Positions 26,729 through 36,143 of a stretch of 64,000 nt of DNA are shown piece after piece. Origin of the DNA: an uncultured Lachnoclostridium sp. Lineage in GTDB: Bacteria > Bacillota > Clostridia > Lachnospirales > Lachnospiraceae. Numbering within the stretch: position 1 is the first letter of the stretch; every line of letters begins with the position of its first letter. The position numbers were made by a program, and so were the translations under genes. The notes under the pieces were generated by a model. That model had not been told where the DNA came from and made no database searches. It worked only from the letters and a program-made list of their open reading frames with translations. The stretch lies in contig CABQJX010000004.1 of the NCBI GenBank assembly GCA_902464595.1, positions 1-64,000 on the forward strand. The letters run 5' to 3'.

Positions 26729-26749
26729 CGTTTCTTCCTCCTCATCCTT

Positions 26750-28552
26750 TTACCGGAGGGCCATCTGGAGCCGCTCCATCTCATAAAATCCTCCTTTTAA
26801 GGCCATCAGTTCCTTGTAGCTGCCAGACTCACGGATCCGCCCCCGCTCCAGCACCACGATCCGGTCTGCATTCCGCACCGTGGAAAGGCGGTGAGCCACA
26901 ATAAAGGTTGTCTTTCCCTTTACCAGACGGTCCAGGGCATCCTGGATCTCCTTCTCGGAAACCACATCAAGGGCAGACGTGGCTTCATCCAAGATAATCA
27001 CCTGGGGATTGCGGATAATGGCTCTGGCAATCGCGATCCTCTGCCTCTGACCTCCGCTTAAATTTGCCCCGTGTTCGTCTACCATGGTATCCAGGCCATG
27101 AGGAAGCTTTTCCACTACAGAACGCAGATTAGCCGCTTCCACCGCTTTCCTCACTTCCTCATCCGTCACATGATCCATCCCATAGACAATATTTTCCCGT
27201 ACCGTCCCCGTAAAGAGCAGAGGCGTCTGGGATACCACAGAGATAAAACGGCGGTAGGATTTCAGGTTAATATCCCTTATATCCTTTCCGTCAATGGAAA
27301 GGCGGCCGTCATTGGGAAGGATAAATCCGATGAGCAGATTCAAAACTGTGGTCTTTCCGGAACCAGATTCTCCCACCAAGGCGATGGTCTCCCCTGCCTT
27401 TACCTCCAAATTAAAATCTGTCAGCACTGGCTGGGCAGAATTGGTATAGGCAAACTTTACGCTGCGAAAGCTGTAATTTCCCTCCAGCTGTTCCAGCTCC
27501 TCTTTCCCGTCATTGTGCTCCACGTCCTCACAGGAAAGCACTTCCCCAATGGAAGACACGGATTCCAGCCCTTTGGTGAGAATAGGAAGAAGGTTGATCA
27601 ATGAGGTGAACTGGTTCACCACTGTGGCAAAGCTGGACTGATAGAAGGCTACATCTCCGATCAGGATCATTCCCTTTAATGCCATAAAACCGGAAAATCC
27701 AAGGCATAATGCCTGGAATGCCTGAAAGACACACCAGCTCACTGCTCCGAAGTGGGACTGGATCATATCCAGGCGGTATCCCTTCTCTGCTGTTTCTATC
27801 AGCTGCTCCCGAAGCCTCTTTTCCTCCTTATCCTCCAGGGCATGGGCTCTAGTAACCGGAACCATTTCCACCATCTCCATCACCCTGGCGCTGGTTTCCT
27901 CCATCTCCTGACGGAAGGCCCGGTTTTCACCGTGTATCTTTTTGCGGAAGGCCACCACGGTCACAGAAGCGATGGGAGACACCATGAGGAAAAACAGAAG
28001 GATCAGACGGTTCTTTGCCGCCGTTATAGTCAATGTAATGACTAGGTTCATAAAGATATTCAAAAGATTGATAAAGAGCTGGGTTGACAGCGTTTCCACT
28101 GCCTCCACATCCCGGATGATCTTGGACTGGAGACGCCCCGACTGGATTTCCGTGTGGTAGGGAATGGAAAGCTCCTGTAGCTTACGCACCAGCGCCTCCC
28201 TCAGCCCCGCCTCTGTCCGTCGGATCACCCGGCTCTTATACTTATTGTGAAGCCAATTGGCCGGCAGATGAATGGTGAGCAGAGCCAGCCAGACGGCAAC
28301 ATTGATCACAATAGCCCGTTTTCCGGCCTCCCCGCCCTCTACGGCCCCGTTGATCACGTTGGCCATGAGAAGGGGAGACAGCAGGCTGGGCGAGTGTTTG
28401 ATGAGAAAAAAGAAAGCGGAGATCAAAAATTTGTGGTACTGCCCCCAATAAAAACCCAGAAGCACCATGGCAGAGTTATCGCCGTACTTTTTATAGTATG
28501 TTACAAACTTCTGCTCCATTTCCCGATCATTTCCAACGATATTTTTTTCCAT
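26750..28552 (-). CDS. ABC transporter, fused permease and ATPase (exporter type)
   Basis: A 600-residue half-transporter. Residues about 35-310 hold six membrane segments; residues 345-600 are the ATPase with Walker A GESGSGKTT, signature LSGGQRQR, Walker B VIILDEAT and the H-loop IVAHRLST. It would act as a homodimer. Placement between YesL and the acetylesterase in the pectin locus suggests transport of a pectin-derived or related compound, but the family also covers lipid and drug exporters. Confidence 0.88.
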   Translation of the reverse strand: MEKNIVGNDREMEQKFVTYYKKYGDNSAMVLLGFYWGQYHKFLISAFFFLIKHSPSLLSPLLMANVINGAVEGGEAGKRAIVINVAVWLALLTIHLPANWLHNKYKSRVIRRTEAGLREALVRKLQELSIPYHTEIQSGRLQSKIIRDVEAVETLSTQLFINLLNIFMNLVITLTITAAKNRLILLFFLMVSPIASVTVVAFRKKIHGENRAFRQEMEETSARVMEMVEMVPVTRAHALEDKEEKRLREQLIETAEKGYRLDMIQSHFGAVSWCVFQAFQALCLGFSGFMALKGMILIGDVAFYQSSFATVVNQFTSLINLLPILTKGLESVSSIGEVLSCEDVEHNDGKEELEQLEGNYSFRSVKFAYTNSAQPVLTDFNLEVKAGETIALVGESGSGKTTVLNLLIGFILPNDGRLSIDGKDIRDINLKSYRRFISVVSQTPLLFTGTVRENIVYGMDHVTDEEVRKAVEAANLRSVVEKLPHGLDTMVDEHGANLSGGQRQRIAIARAIIRNPQVIILDEATSALDVVSEKEIQDALDRLVKGKTTFIVAHRLSTVRNADRIVVLERGRIRESGSYKELMALKGGFYEMERLQMALR

Positions 28553-28569
28553 AAGTCATTCCCGCCTGT

Positions 28570-29226
28570 CTATTCTTTATCCTCCGGTACTGTCAGAACA
28601 TCTGCATAAGGGGAGCCCAGGGCTTTTAATCCCTGGCATAAAAATCCGGCCATGATCACCGCTCCCTCCGGTTTTAAATGGGTATTGTCCTTGGGCCACA
28701 TAAATAATGGCTTGGAAGCCAGATCTCCCATGGAAGCCAGATAGGCCTCTGTCACAGAGGTAAGGTCGATCACCGGAACACCGGCCTTCTCTCCCACCTG
28801 CTTCATAGCGGCGGGATAATCCCCATGGCTTCCGGGAAGGAACACGCCGTTTTCATCAAACTCCCGGCGGGCGATGGGGGTGATAAGCACCGGATAAGCG
28901 CCGTGGCTGCGGGCCGTATCAATAAACTTCATAAGATTTTCTGAATAGGTGGTAAAGGGATCGGTATGACGCAAGGGATCCTCCTTCTCGTCATTATGCC
29001 CGAACTGGATCAGCAGGAAATCCCCTTCCTCCAAAGCCTGATCCACAAGCTCCAGACGTCCCTGGTCAATAAAGGACTTGGTGCTGCGTCCGTTTACCGC
29101 AAAGCTTTTCATTCCAACCTCGTCCTTTAAGTAAAGCAAAAGCCCCTGAGACATACCTGTCTGGGGATAACTGTAAATTTTATTGAATGCTGCTGTGCTG
29201 TCTCCAGCGTAAACGATCTTTGCCAT
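28570..29226 (-). CDS. Rhamnogalacturonan acetylesterase (SGNH/GDSL, CE12-like)
   Basis: A 218-residue esterase. The nucleophile block reads YAGDSTAAF with Ser10; the oxyanion Asn is in QFGHNDEKED; the Asp-His pair is in WPKDNTHLKPEG. This matches RhgT/YesT enzymes that remove acetyl groups from rhamnogalacturonan. The frame is open to 29241, but the ATG at 29226 has GGAG 7-8 bases upstream. The start overlaps the end of the upstream GH43 gene by 47 bases, so they are coupled. No signal peptide. Confidence 0.9.
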   Translation of the reverse strand: MAKIVYAGDSTAAFNKIYSYPQTGMSQGLLLYLKDEVGMKSFAVNGRSTKSFIDQGRLELVDQALEEGDFLLIQFGHNDEKEDPLRHTDPFTTYSENLMKFIDTARSHGAYPVLITPIARREFDENGVFLPGSHGDYPAAMKQVGEKAGVPVIDLTSVTEAYLASMGDLASKPLFMWPKDNTHLKPEGAVIMAGFLCQGLKALGSPYADVLTVPEDKE

Positions 29227-31069
29227 AAATGTACACTCCATATGCAGCGCCCGTAAAGCGCTTTCCTTTATTATAGCCCTCGGAACAAATGCAGGTTACC
29301 TGTTCCAGGGTTCCTATGAGTTTTCCGTCCAGATAAAAGCTCCGGGTCAAGCCTTTCGTCTCAGCCTTCATACGAAGGGAGGATCTTCCCTCAAAAGAAA
29401 TATCCTGCCCGACCACTCTCTTATACCCGTCTCCTATGTATTCTTTTATCAATACCTGCCCATCGGTCACTCCGAATTTGATAAATGTGTTTTCATCATA
29501 ATACAGGGTCAGCCCCGCCTCAAAATCAGCCAATATGCGTCCTTTACCATCCGGCTTTGGCAGAAACATTTCAAATTCCGCTGTGAAATCGAAATCCGGC
29601 TGCCATTTTACAAGAAGGCTTTGGCACTGACGATCCCATAGATCCAGCCCATCTCCTTCGATCGAAATAAGCCCATCCTCTGAGACGTCCAGCCGTTTTC
29701 TGTCCATGGTGCGCGGACACATCCAGGCTCCGTCTGGCTCTGGCTCGGCCGGCTCTGCTCTGTCTGGCTCTGTCCTGTCTGGCTCTAGTCTGGCTGGCTC
29801 TGCCCCGACCGGCTCCTGACCGGACACAGCTGTTCTCCCGGCAAAGGGAAGGGCCGCCATCGTAGAGGGCTTTCTTCCCCCCTTAATGACTGGCCAGCCG
29901 TCCGGTGTCCATACCAACTCATCTAAGGCTGTCTCCCGCCCTAACATTCCCCATGCTCCATCTATCAAACGGGAACAGAGGTAGACTAAAAACCACCGGC
30001 CATCAGGGGTGGACACTGGTTTTCCATGTCCGCAGCACTGGAGAACTCCGGCCTCATCGGTCTGGCGCAGGATCGGATTATAAGGACAGTCCTCATAAGG
30101 GCCTTTCAGGTTCCTTGATCGGGCCACGGTCACCATATGGCCTTTTCCAGTTCCGCCCTCAGCCAGGAAGCAGTAATAATACCCATCTTTTTTAAGGAGA
30201 TGGGGGCCTTCCGGCGCATGTTTGGAGGAACCGTACCAGATCATTTCCGGCTGGGACAAACACTTCTTTCCATCCTGGGAGATCTCCATGATCCTGGCTC
30301 CCCGGTTTAAAAGCATATAGCGCTTTCCATCGTCGTCTGTGAAGATAGAGGGGTCGATGCCTCCCACCATATGGAGCACCGGGGTATCATAGGGGCCCTC
30401 CGGCCGCTCTGCGCTGGTAACCATCTGAGCGTGGATCTGAGGGCCTCCGTCATTGAGCCGCAGGGTTGCGCAGATATAAAAGCGCCCCTTGTGATAACTG
30501 ATGTCCGGAGCCCAAAATCCCCGTCCTCCGTCCAACGGGCCGAGATGCTCCTTTGCCCAGTCCTCATCCGTCACTGCATAGCCGATCACCTTCCAGTGGA
30601 CCAGATCCCTGGAATGGGAAATGGGGATGCATGGAAAAAAGATAAAGCTGGAATTGACCATGTAATAATCCTCTCCCACCCTCACAATGCTGGGATCCGG
30701 GTGCATTCCCCTGCATATGGGATTCCGGTAGCAGTCTTCATAGGAGAAACCGCATACCTCCTGAAAGAAGGACTCGATCTCACAGATGTTTCCCTCTGCC
30801 AGCGACCGCTGATGGGCCAGATCGTAAGGAGTTACCATCTTCTGGTTTGCCCAGGCAGGGCTTAATCCCCCCTGCTCTGTCAGGAAACGGATCATCTCCA
30901 TATTTCCTCCCTGAACGGCGTAGTGAAGGACACTGTTTCCCTCCTCATCGCAGTCCTCCAGGTTAAAGGTATGGGCGGCCAGCTCGTACAGCCGCTCCAT
31001 ATCCCCTTTTGCCGCGGCCTTATAGGCTTCCCTGGCGGCCGCTTCTGTCTTTGATGTGAATGTAATCAT
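29180..31069 (-). CDS. GH43-family glycosidase with N-terminal ankyrin domain
   Basis: A 629-residue fusion. Residues about 10-105 hold two ankyrin-type repeats (EEGNSVLHYAVQGGNMEMIR, then VTPYDLAHQRS). Residues about 110-410 are the five-bladed GH43 propeller with MHPDPSIVR (base Asp), GGIDPSIFTDDDG (modulating Asp) and APEGPHLL (acid Glu). A linker of six EPxxx pentapeptides leads to a C-terminal beta-sandwich with FDFTAEFEMF and SLRMKAE. No signal peptide. Likely an arabinosidase/galactosidase on pectin side chains. AGGAGG stands before the ATG; the start overlaps the previous GH43 gene by 50 bases. Confidence 0.9.
   Translation of the reverse strand: MITFTSKTEAAAREAYKAAAKGDMERLYELAAHTFNLEDCDEEGNSVLHYAVQGGNMEMIRFLTEQGGLSPAWANQKMVTPYDLAHQRSLAEGNICEIESFFQEVCGFSYEDCYRNPICRGMHPDPSIVRVGEDYYMVNSSFIFFPCIPISHSRDLVHWKVIGYAVTDEDWAKEHLGPLDGGRGFWAPDISYHKGRFYICATLRLNDGGPQIHAQMVTSAERPEGPYDTPVLHMVGGIDPSIFTDDDGKRYMLLNRGARIMEISQDGKKCLSQPEMIWYGSSKHAPEGPHLLKKDGYYYCFLAEGGTGKGHMVTVARSRNLKGPYEDCPYNPILRQTDEAGVLQCCGHGKPVSTPDGRWFLVYLCSRLIDGAWGMLGRETALDELVWTPDGWPVIKGGRKPSTMAALPFAGRTAVSGQEPVGAEPARLEPDRTEPDRAEPAEPEPDGAWMCPRTMDRKRLDVSEDGLISIEGDGLDLWDRQCQSLLVKWQPDFDFTAEFEMFLPKPDGKGRILADFEAGLTLYYDENTFIKFGVTDGQVLIKEYIGDGYKRVVGQDISFEGRSSLRMKAETKGLTRSFYLDGKLIGTLEQVTCICSEGYNKGKRFTGAAYGVYIYGKDRLRWRQHSSIQ
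29726..29815. repeat. 15-bp tandem repeat encoding EPxxx linker
   Basis: Units such as GGCTCTGCTCTGTCT, GGCTCTGTCCTGTCT and GGCTCTAGTCTGGCT repeat every 15 bases from 29736 to 29810, with partial units either side. On the minus strand they encode six pentapeptides of the form Glu-Pro-x-x-x between the propeller and the C-terminal sandwich of the ankyrin-GH43 protein. Confidence 0.85.
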
Positions 31070-32594
31070 ATGCTCCGTATCCTCCTGATCGGATATTCTT
31101 TCGGTTTGCCGCCCACAGGCACAGCTTTGCTCCTGTCCATGTGCCTTTTGACAGGGAGCAGCTCTCCCCTAAGGGCTGGAAATCCTCTCCCTTTTCAGAC
31201 CAGAAAAAGCGGTAGGTTCCATTTTCCTCCAATTCCATAGAAAGGAATACCTGATTTCCATGGCAGGGAATGGAGGCCGTACAGATTTCCTCTGTCTCCC
31301 CCTCAAACTCTTTTCCCGTAACCCTTCCCTGGAACAGGCACAGCCAAAAGCCTTCTCTTTCCCGGCACAGCGCCGCGTAGGCGTAGGTGTGGCCCGTCAT
31401 GCCCAGGGCCGCCAGATCCCCTTCCTGATCCGCCAAAAGAGAAAGGCTTACCTCGGCCCGAAAAGCCGGGCTTTGGGGAATCTGGGTCAATACATTGGGG
31501 GCATACCAGAGAAGGTTTTCCCGGACGGAACGCGCTCCCTCTCCAGAATAGCTTTCCTCTCCAAAACGGCTTTTGCAGAACAGCCTCAGTGTCCCCGGCT
31601 GGTCTGTGAGGGAATAAAACTCCTCCTTGGGATTGGCCTGCCACTGCCATTGAAGCCCCAGTTTTGGCTGGTCAAATTCGTCGGAGGCGGCGATCTCATA
31701 GCAGGGCTGACCCTCTATGGGCATATCCCATTCACTCACCGGCTCTCCAATGCCGTCCCCATTTTTTTCCTCTCCAATAAAGGGCCAACCCCCATTCCAG
31801 CACATGGGCTGTAAATGAAGGATCCTTCCCAGGCTTCCCACATCCTGAAAATGCATAAACCAGTCTGTCCCCTGAGGCGTATCCACCCAGCCGCCCTGGT
31901 GAGGGCCGTTGACTGCTGTATTTCCCTGATGCATGACAATACGGTACTCATAAGGCCCCCATACGCAGTCCGAGCGCAGAGCCGACTGCCAGCCTGCGGC
32001 CACGCCGCCGGAGGGCATTAAAATGTAATAGCTGCCATCTCTTTTATACATTTTGGGGCCTTCTGTGGTAGGGCCCAGCTGTTTTCCCTCAAAAATGGTC
32101 TTTGGCTCTCCTAACAGACAGGTACACTCTGGATCGATCTCCACCAATGCCAGGCGGTGCTTGATACCGCAGCGGCTCCGGGCATAGGCAAAAACCATGT
32201 AAGCTTTTCCGTCCTCATCCCAGAAAGGGCAGGGGTCGATCCAGCCCTTTGACTGGCACAGCAGGTTCGTCTCAAAGGTTCCATAGGGATCTTCGCTCCT
32301 GGAAACAAGGATCCCCTCGTCCGGAAGGGGTACAAAAACAAAAAAGCTTCCCTGGTGATACCGGATGGAAGGGGCCCAGGTTCCCGAGCCATGGGAGGGA
32401 AGGTCATATTTTTCAAATGGGAGGGAGGGCACACAGTAATTAATGATCTCCCAATGCACTAAATCCCGAGAGTGCAAAAGAGGTACTCCCGGGAAATAGG
32501 TAAAGGAAGATGCTACCATGTAATAATCCTCTCCCACCCGGATCACGTCCGGGTCGGAATAATCTGCATACAGCACAGGATTATGGTACATCAT
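31020..32594 (-). CDS. GH43-family glycosidase (beta-xylosidase/arabinosidase type)
   Basis: A 524-residue enzyme. The propeller holds ADYSDPDVIRVGEDYY (base Asp), GWIDPCPFWDEDGKAYM (modulating Asp) and TTEGPKMYKRDG (acid Glu), and the C-terminal half is a beta-sandwich as in two-domain GH43 xylosidases. The frame is open to 32621, but tandem ATGs at 32594 and 32591 lie about 10 bases after a GGAG at the end of the permease gene, so 32594 is used. No signal peptide. Probably removes arabinose or xylose side groups from imported pectic oligomers. Confidence 0.9.
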   Translation of the reverse strand: MMYHNPVLYADYSDPDVIRVGEDYYMVASSFTYFPGVPLLHSRDLVHWEIINYCVPSLPFEKYDLPSHGSGTWAPSIRYHQGSFFVFVPLPDEGILVSRSEDPYGTFETNLLCQSKGWIDPCPFWDEDGKAYMVFAYARSRCGIKHRLALVEIDPECTCLLGEPKTIFEGKQLGPTTEGPKMYKRDGSYYILMPSGGVAAGWQSALRSDCVWGPYEYRIVMHQGNTAVNGPHQGGWVDTPQGTDWFMHFQDVGSLGRILHLQPMCWNGGWPFIGEEKNGDGIGEPVSEWDMPIEGQPCYEIAASDEFDQPKLGLQWQWQANPKEEFYSLTDQPGTLRLFCKSRFGEESYSGEGARSVRENLLWYAPNVLTQIPQSPAFRAEVSLSLLADQEGDLAALGMTGHTYAYAALCREREGFWLCLFQGRVTGKEFEGETEEICTASIPCHGNQVFLSMELEENGTYRFFWSEKGEDFQPLGESCSLSKGTWTGAKLCLWAANRKNIRSGGYGAYDYIHIKDRSGRQGSL

Positions 32595-32601
32595 ATTCTT
32601 T

Positions 32602-33441
32602 TTACTCCTTAACAGCTCCAATATTTACGCCTTCGATGAAATACTTCTGGCAGAACGGATAGATGATCATAAACGGCAGGATCGCTACGATAACTGCGGC
32701 GTTCTTCACTGTGTTCTCTGTCGCCCCGCCTACAGCGGTAGGCAGATCGCTTCCCATGATCAGGGAGCGCAGCTTCATCTGGAAGTTGTACAAATTCTCG
32801 TTTGTAATGTAGAGCTTATAATGTGTATAATCGTTCCAATAGGTTACGGCAAACATCAGTCCGATGGCTGTCAGGGCTGCCTTGGATAAAGGAAGCACAA
32901 TGGTAAAGAAAATACGCATAGGGGAACAGCCGTCGATCTCAGCCGACTCAAAAAGGCTCACCGGTATGCCCTCAAAGAAGTTTCTCATGAGCACCAGGTT
33001 GTACACATTGATGGCCGGAAGCAGGATAACCGACCAAAGGGTGTTGGTCAGATGAAGGCTCTTCATAACCAGGTAGGTAGGGATCATACCGCCGCTGAAG
33101 ATCATGGTAAACAGCAAAATATTTGCAAACAAAGTTCTTCCCGGCATGTTCCACTGGATCAGCACGTAAGCGCCCAGGGTAGAGATTGCCAGTCCCATAA
33201 AGGTTCCCACTACAGTTGTGAAGCAGGAAACCAGGAAAGGACGGTAAAGGGTGGGATTGGTAAATACGGATATGTATCCGGCCAAACCGAATTTCTCAGG
33301 AAACAGCTTCATACCATAGGCAGTCTTTAAATCCAGGGAATCGATAAGAACCTTGTAGATCGGTATGATCATAATAAGGCTGATCAGGATAAATGCGGCT
33401 GTCAGGATTATGTCAAATACGGTTAATTTCTTTTTCTGCAT
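32602..33441 (-). CDS. Oligosaccharide ABC transporter permease, LplC/YtcP type
   Basis: A 279-residue permease with about six membrane segments. The EAA region reads FESAEIDGCSPMRIFFTIVL, and the end YFIEGVNIGAVKE is the hallmark of the LplC/YtcP group of CUT1 permeases. A frame opens at 33462, but AGGAGG points to the ATG at 33441. The gene's last codons carry the ribosome site for the downstream GH43 gene. Forms a pore with the LplB-type permease. Confidence 0.92.
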   Translation of the reverse strand: MQKKKLTVFDIILTAAFILISLIMIIPIYKVLIDSLDLKTAYGMKLFPEKFGLAGYISVFTNPTLYRPFLVSCFTTVVGTFMGLAISTLGAYVLIQWNMPGRTLFANILLFTMIFSGGMIPTYLVMKSLHLTNTLWSVILLPAINVYNLVLMRNFFEGIPVSLFESAEIDGCSPMRIFFTIVLPLSKAALTAIGLMFAVTYWNDYTHYKLYITNENLYNFQMKLRSLIMGSDLPTAVGGATENTVKNAAVIVAILPFMIIYPFCQKYFIEGVNIGAVKE

Positions 33442-33454
33442 TTGTATTTTCCTC

Positions 33455-34402
33455 CTATACAATACCGCGGCCGCGGACTTTGTAGCTTGCCTTGTTGCAC
33501 AGAAGCACCAGGATACAGCCTACCAGAGAGGAAGCTAAGCCCACTGCTGTGGTATAACCGTAATCAGGAAGCGCTCCTGAGTTAAAGGTCTGGGTGTAGA
33601 TGTAAGTCTGAAGCACGTCTGCCTTCTGGATAACCGCAGGGTTCTGCAGTACAAATACAGACTCAAACAGGTTCATGATCTTTGCCAGGTTCAGGATCAG
33701 CACCGTAATGATGGTATTTCCCAAGGCCGGCAGCGTGATAAAGCGCATCTTGCTCCAGCGGCCTGCACCGTCCATGGACGCGGCCTCATAGAGCTCCGGG
33801 TTGATGCCAGACAAGGTGGCCATAAAGATGATCGTTCCCCATCCAGTATCTTTCCAGATATTAATACCGAAGAAAATACTCCTCCACCACTTCTGGTCAC
33901 CCAGGAAATAAATCCCTTCCTCTACAATCCCCAGTTTCATGAGGATCGAGTTTACCAGTCCTGCCCCGGTAGGGGACAGGATCAGGGTAAATACGGACGC
34001 CGTTACCACCCATGACATAAAGTGGGGCAGGTAAATGATGGTCTGGGTTATCTTCTTAAAGTTCTTAAATCTCAGCTCATTTAACAGAAGGGAGATTCCC
34101 ACTGCCATAAATGTGTTGAAAAGGAGCTTTACTGAGCTTAACAGGATCGTGTTCCTGAATGCACTCCAGAATCCCGGCATGCTTACCATTTTCTGGAAAT
34201 GCTCCAGCCCGATAAATACGGGCTCCTTGATCCCTTTATAGGAAAAGAACGCATAGCGGATACCCAGCATAGGCAGGTAATGGAACACCAACGCAAAAAT
34301 AAGCACCGGCAGGAACATCAGGTAAAAACCCTTATAATATTTGATCTGGGTCATCAGCGGTTTCTTTCTTACGGTTACGTCTGCTGCTGATTTGTTCGCC
34401 AT
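33455..34402 (-). CDS. Oligosaccharide ABC transporter permease, LplB/YteP type
   Basis: A 315-residue permease with about six membrane segments, starting YYKGFYLMFLPVLIFALVFH as in LplB/YteP. The coupling loop ELYEAASMDGAGRWSKMRF is a clear EAA motif. The stop lies 13 bases before the preferred start of the LplC-type gene. In B. subtilis the related YtcQ-YteP-YtcP system imports rhamnogalacturonan oligomers, which fits the neighbours here. Confidence 0.92.
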   Translation of the reverse strand: MANKSAADVTVRKKPLMTQIKYYKGFYLMFLPVLIFALVFHYLPMLGIRYAFFSYKGIKEPVFIGLEHFQKMVSMPGFWSAFRNTILLSSVKLLFNTFMAVGISLLLNELRFKNFKKITQTIIYLPHFMSWVVTASVFTLILSPTGAGLVNSILMKLGIVEEGIYFLGDQKWWRSIFFGINIWKDTGWGTIIFMATLSGINPELYEAASMDGAGRWSKMRFITLPALGNTIITVLILNLAKIMNLFESVFVLQNPAVIQKADVLQTYIYTQTFNSGALPDYGYTTAVGLASSLVGCILVLLCNKASYKVRGRGIV

Positions 34403-34423
34403 AATTTTATCCTTCTTTCAAAC

Positions 34424-35983
34424 TTACTGGTTCAGGGCATTGAGGGAATCCACGATCATCTTGGACCACTCTGCGCCGCCGTCCTTCTCGAAACGCGCAT
34501 ACGCCTCATCAATGGAAATACCCTGTACGACTACGTCTGCCACAATAGAATTTTTCAGTGTGGTCAGGTCGCCATTGTACTGTGCCATCTCCTCTGTGGA
34601 AGGAACCAGCTGGGCCTGACGGCAGTTTGCATTAAAGATCTCCTGGGAGTTCTTTGCCTCAGGGGCAACGGCTTCCTTACCTGGATCATCCGGCCACTGT
34701 GCGATGGAAAGCATTGGATCCAGATGCTGCTTTGTGTACTGAGTTCCTGGCTTCTCAAGGCTCTCTGCCAGGTGGAACTGGCCATCCTGATACTCATTTC
34801 CGCATACGGTTTCCGCTTTTGTGGACCAGTGTACGTCCTCCACGCCATAGCTCCAGAGCTTCTGCATCTCGCCGCCGTCTAACATGGACTCGATCAGATA
34901 CTTATAAACGCCCTCCGGGTTCTCACAGGCCTCTGTGATCGCCCATACAGGGGATACTCGCTCCAGATAGGTTCCAACTTCCTTGATCGGCTTTAAGGGA
35001 ACCAGCTCACCGCTAAGGCCATTTGCCTCCAGATTGTTCTTTAAGTTGCTGTTCCAGGTTCCTGCCCAGTAGGTAAACACACCGAATTTATCCTCATAGA
35101 ACTTATTGCGGCAGTCGTTTGTTCCGTTTGTCAGGGATTCCTTATCAATGTAGCCCTTAGAGTAAGCATCTCTTAAACGTCCCAGAGCATCCTTGAAATT
35201 ATCCTGGGTAAATCCGTCATACCATACGCCGTCCTCTCCCTTTACAAAGGATGGATAAGCATCCTGGTAAAACTCAGGGAGATAGTTGATATAAGGAGCC
35301 TCCGGTGCAATAATACCAGGCGCGCTCACACCATATGTATCTCCGTTGACGCCGTTCCCGTCCGGATCTCCCTCGGTAAATGCCTTCAGCATGTTCATAT
35401 ACTCATCATAAGTAGTGGGAGCTTCCAGACCGCAGCTGTCCAGCCATGCTTTCTTTACATATGTGATCGCTCCGTTTCCGCGGGTAACAGGGAAGCCGTA
35501 CAGCTTTCCTCCGATCTTCATGTTCTCGATCACATCCTCGCCGGTAACACGGCCGGAAGCCTTTAATTCGGAGTTCTCCCATGCTTCTGTCATATCCCAC
35601 AGGGCGCCTTCCTCTGCATATCCACTGTAATAGGAAGAAGAAAGGATGATCGCGTCAGGCCAGTTCTCTGGACCGGAAGCAAAGGTCTGTCCCAGTACAT
35701 CATAATAGGCATCATGGTCTGGCTGGATGATCTCTAACTCAATGCCGGTCAGCTCCTCCCACTTCTTTTCAAAAGCGTCACGGTTATTGATCTTCGTGGT
35801 AACGGTTCCGTCTACCATAATCGTAATCTTTTCCGGCTTCTTGATCTCGCCGTCTGCAGAAGCTTCTGCCTTCTCTCCCTTATTATCGGAAGAAGCATCG
35901 GCTCCGCCGCCGCATCCGCTGATGGTAACTGCTGTCATCGCTGCTGCCACACCCACAGCTGCTAGTTTTTTAATCTTTCTCAT
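34424..35983 (-). CDS. Oligosaccharide-binding lipoprotein, LplA/YtcQ type
   Basis: A 519-residue extracellular receptor. The signal peptide ends ISGC (Cys about 25), followed by a charged tether. The mature part has KITIMVDGTV, the PDHDAYYDVLGQTFASG segment and TDGFTQDNF-like features of large LplA receptors. The open frame extends to 36085, but AAGGAGGA precedes the ATG at 35983, where a normal lipoprotein signal begins. First membrane-transport gene of the minus-strand half of the pectin locus; no ATPase is encoded nearby. Confidence 0.92.
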   Translation of the reverse strand: MRKIKKLAAVGVAAAMTAVTISGCGGGADASSDNKGEKAEASADGEIKKPEKITIMVDGTVTTKINNRDAFEKKWEELTGIELEIIQPDHDAYYDVLGQTFASGPENWPDAIILSSSYYSGYAEEGALWDMTEAWENSELKASGRVTGEDVIENMKIGGKLYGFPVTRGNGAITYVKKAWLDSCGLEAPTTYDEYMNMLKAFTEGDPDGNGVNGDTYGVSAPGIIAPEAPYINYLPEFYQDAYPSFVKGEDGVWYDGFTQDNFKDALGRLRDAYSKGYIDKESLTNGTNDCRNKFYEDKFGVFTYWAGTWNSNLKNNLEANGLSGELVPLKPIKEVGTYLERVSPVWAITEACENPEGVYKYLIESMLDGGEMQKLWSYGVEDVHWSTKAETVCGNEYQDGQFHLAESLEKPGTQYTKQHLDPMLSIAQWPDDPGKEAVAPEAKNSQEIFNANCRQAQLVPSTEEMAQYNGDLTTLKNSIVADVVVQGISIDEAYARFEKDGGAEWSKMIVDSLNALNQ

Positions 35984-36041
35984 TAGTCTGTTTTCCTCCT
36001 TAAAAAAATAACATTTCCCCTTCTGCTGCCCTTCCTGCCTC

Positions 36042-36143
36042 CTACTTCCCATTTTTCTCTTCTGCATTTTCTTCTGTTCTGTCATACGGCTGTATATTGG
36101 CTTTATATTGCTTCTGAAGGGCCTCCAGATGTCTTGTCATCAC
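36042..36143 (-). CDS. Candidate 33-aa small protein upstream of the LplA-type gene
   Basis: A short minus-strand frame starting with GTG at 36143 (followed by ATG) encodes a charged peptide: MMTRHLEALQKQY, then KANIQPYDRTEEN, ending EEKNGK. AAAGGAGT lies 9 bases before the GTG, a good ribosome site in an otherwise non-coding leader. It ends 58 bases before the receptor ATG, so it would be the first frame of that operon. No family recognised; it could be a leader peptide or a chance frame. Confidence 0.35.
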   Translation of the reverse strand: MMTRHLEALQKQYKANIQPYDRTEENAEEKNGK

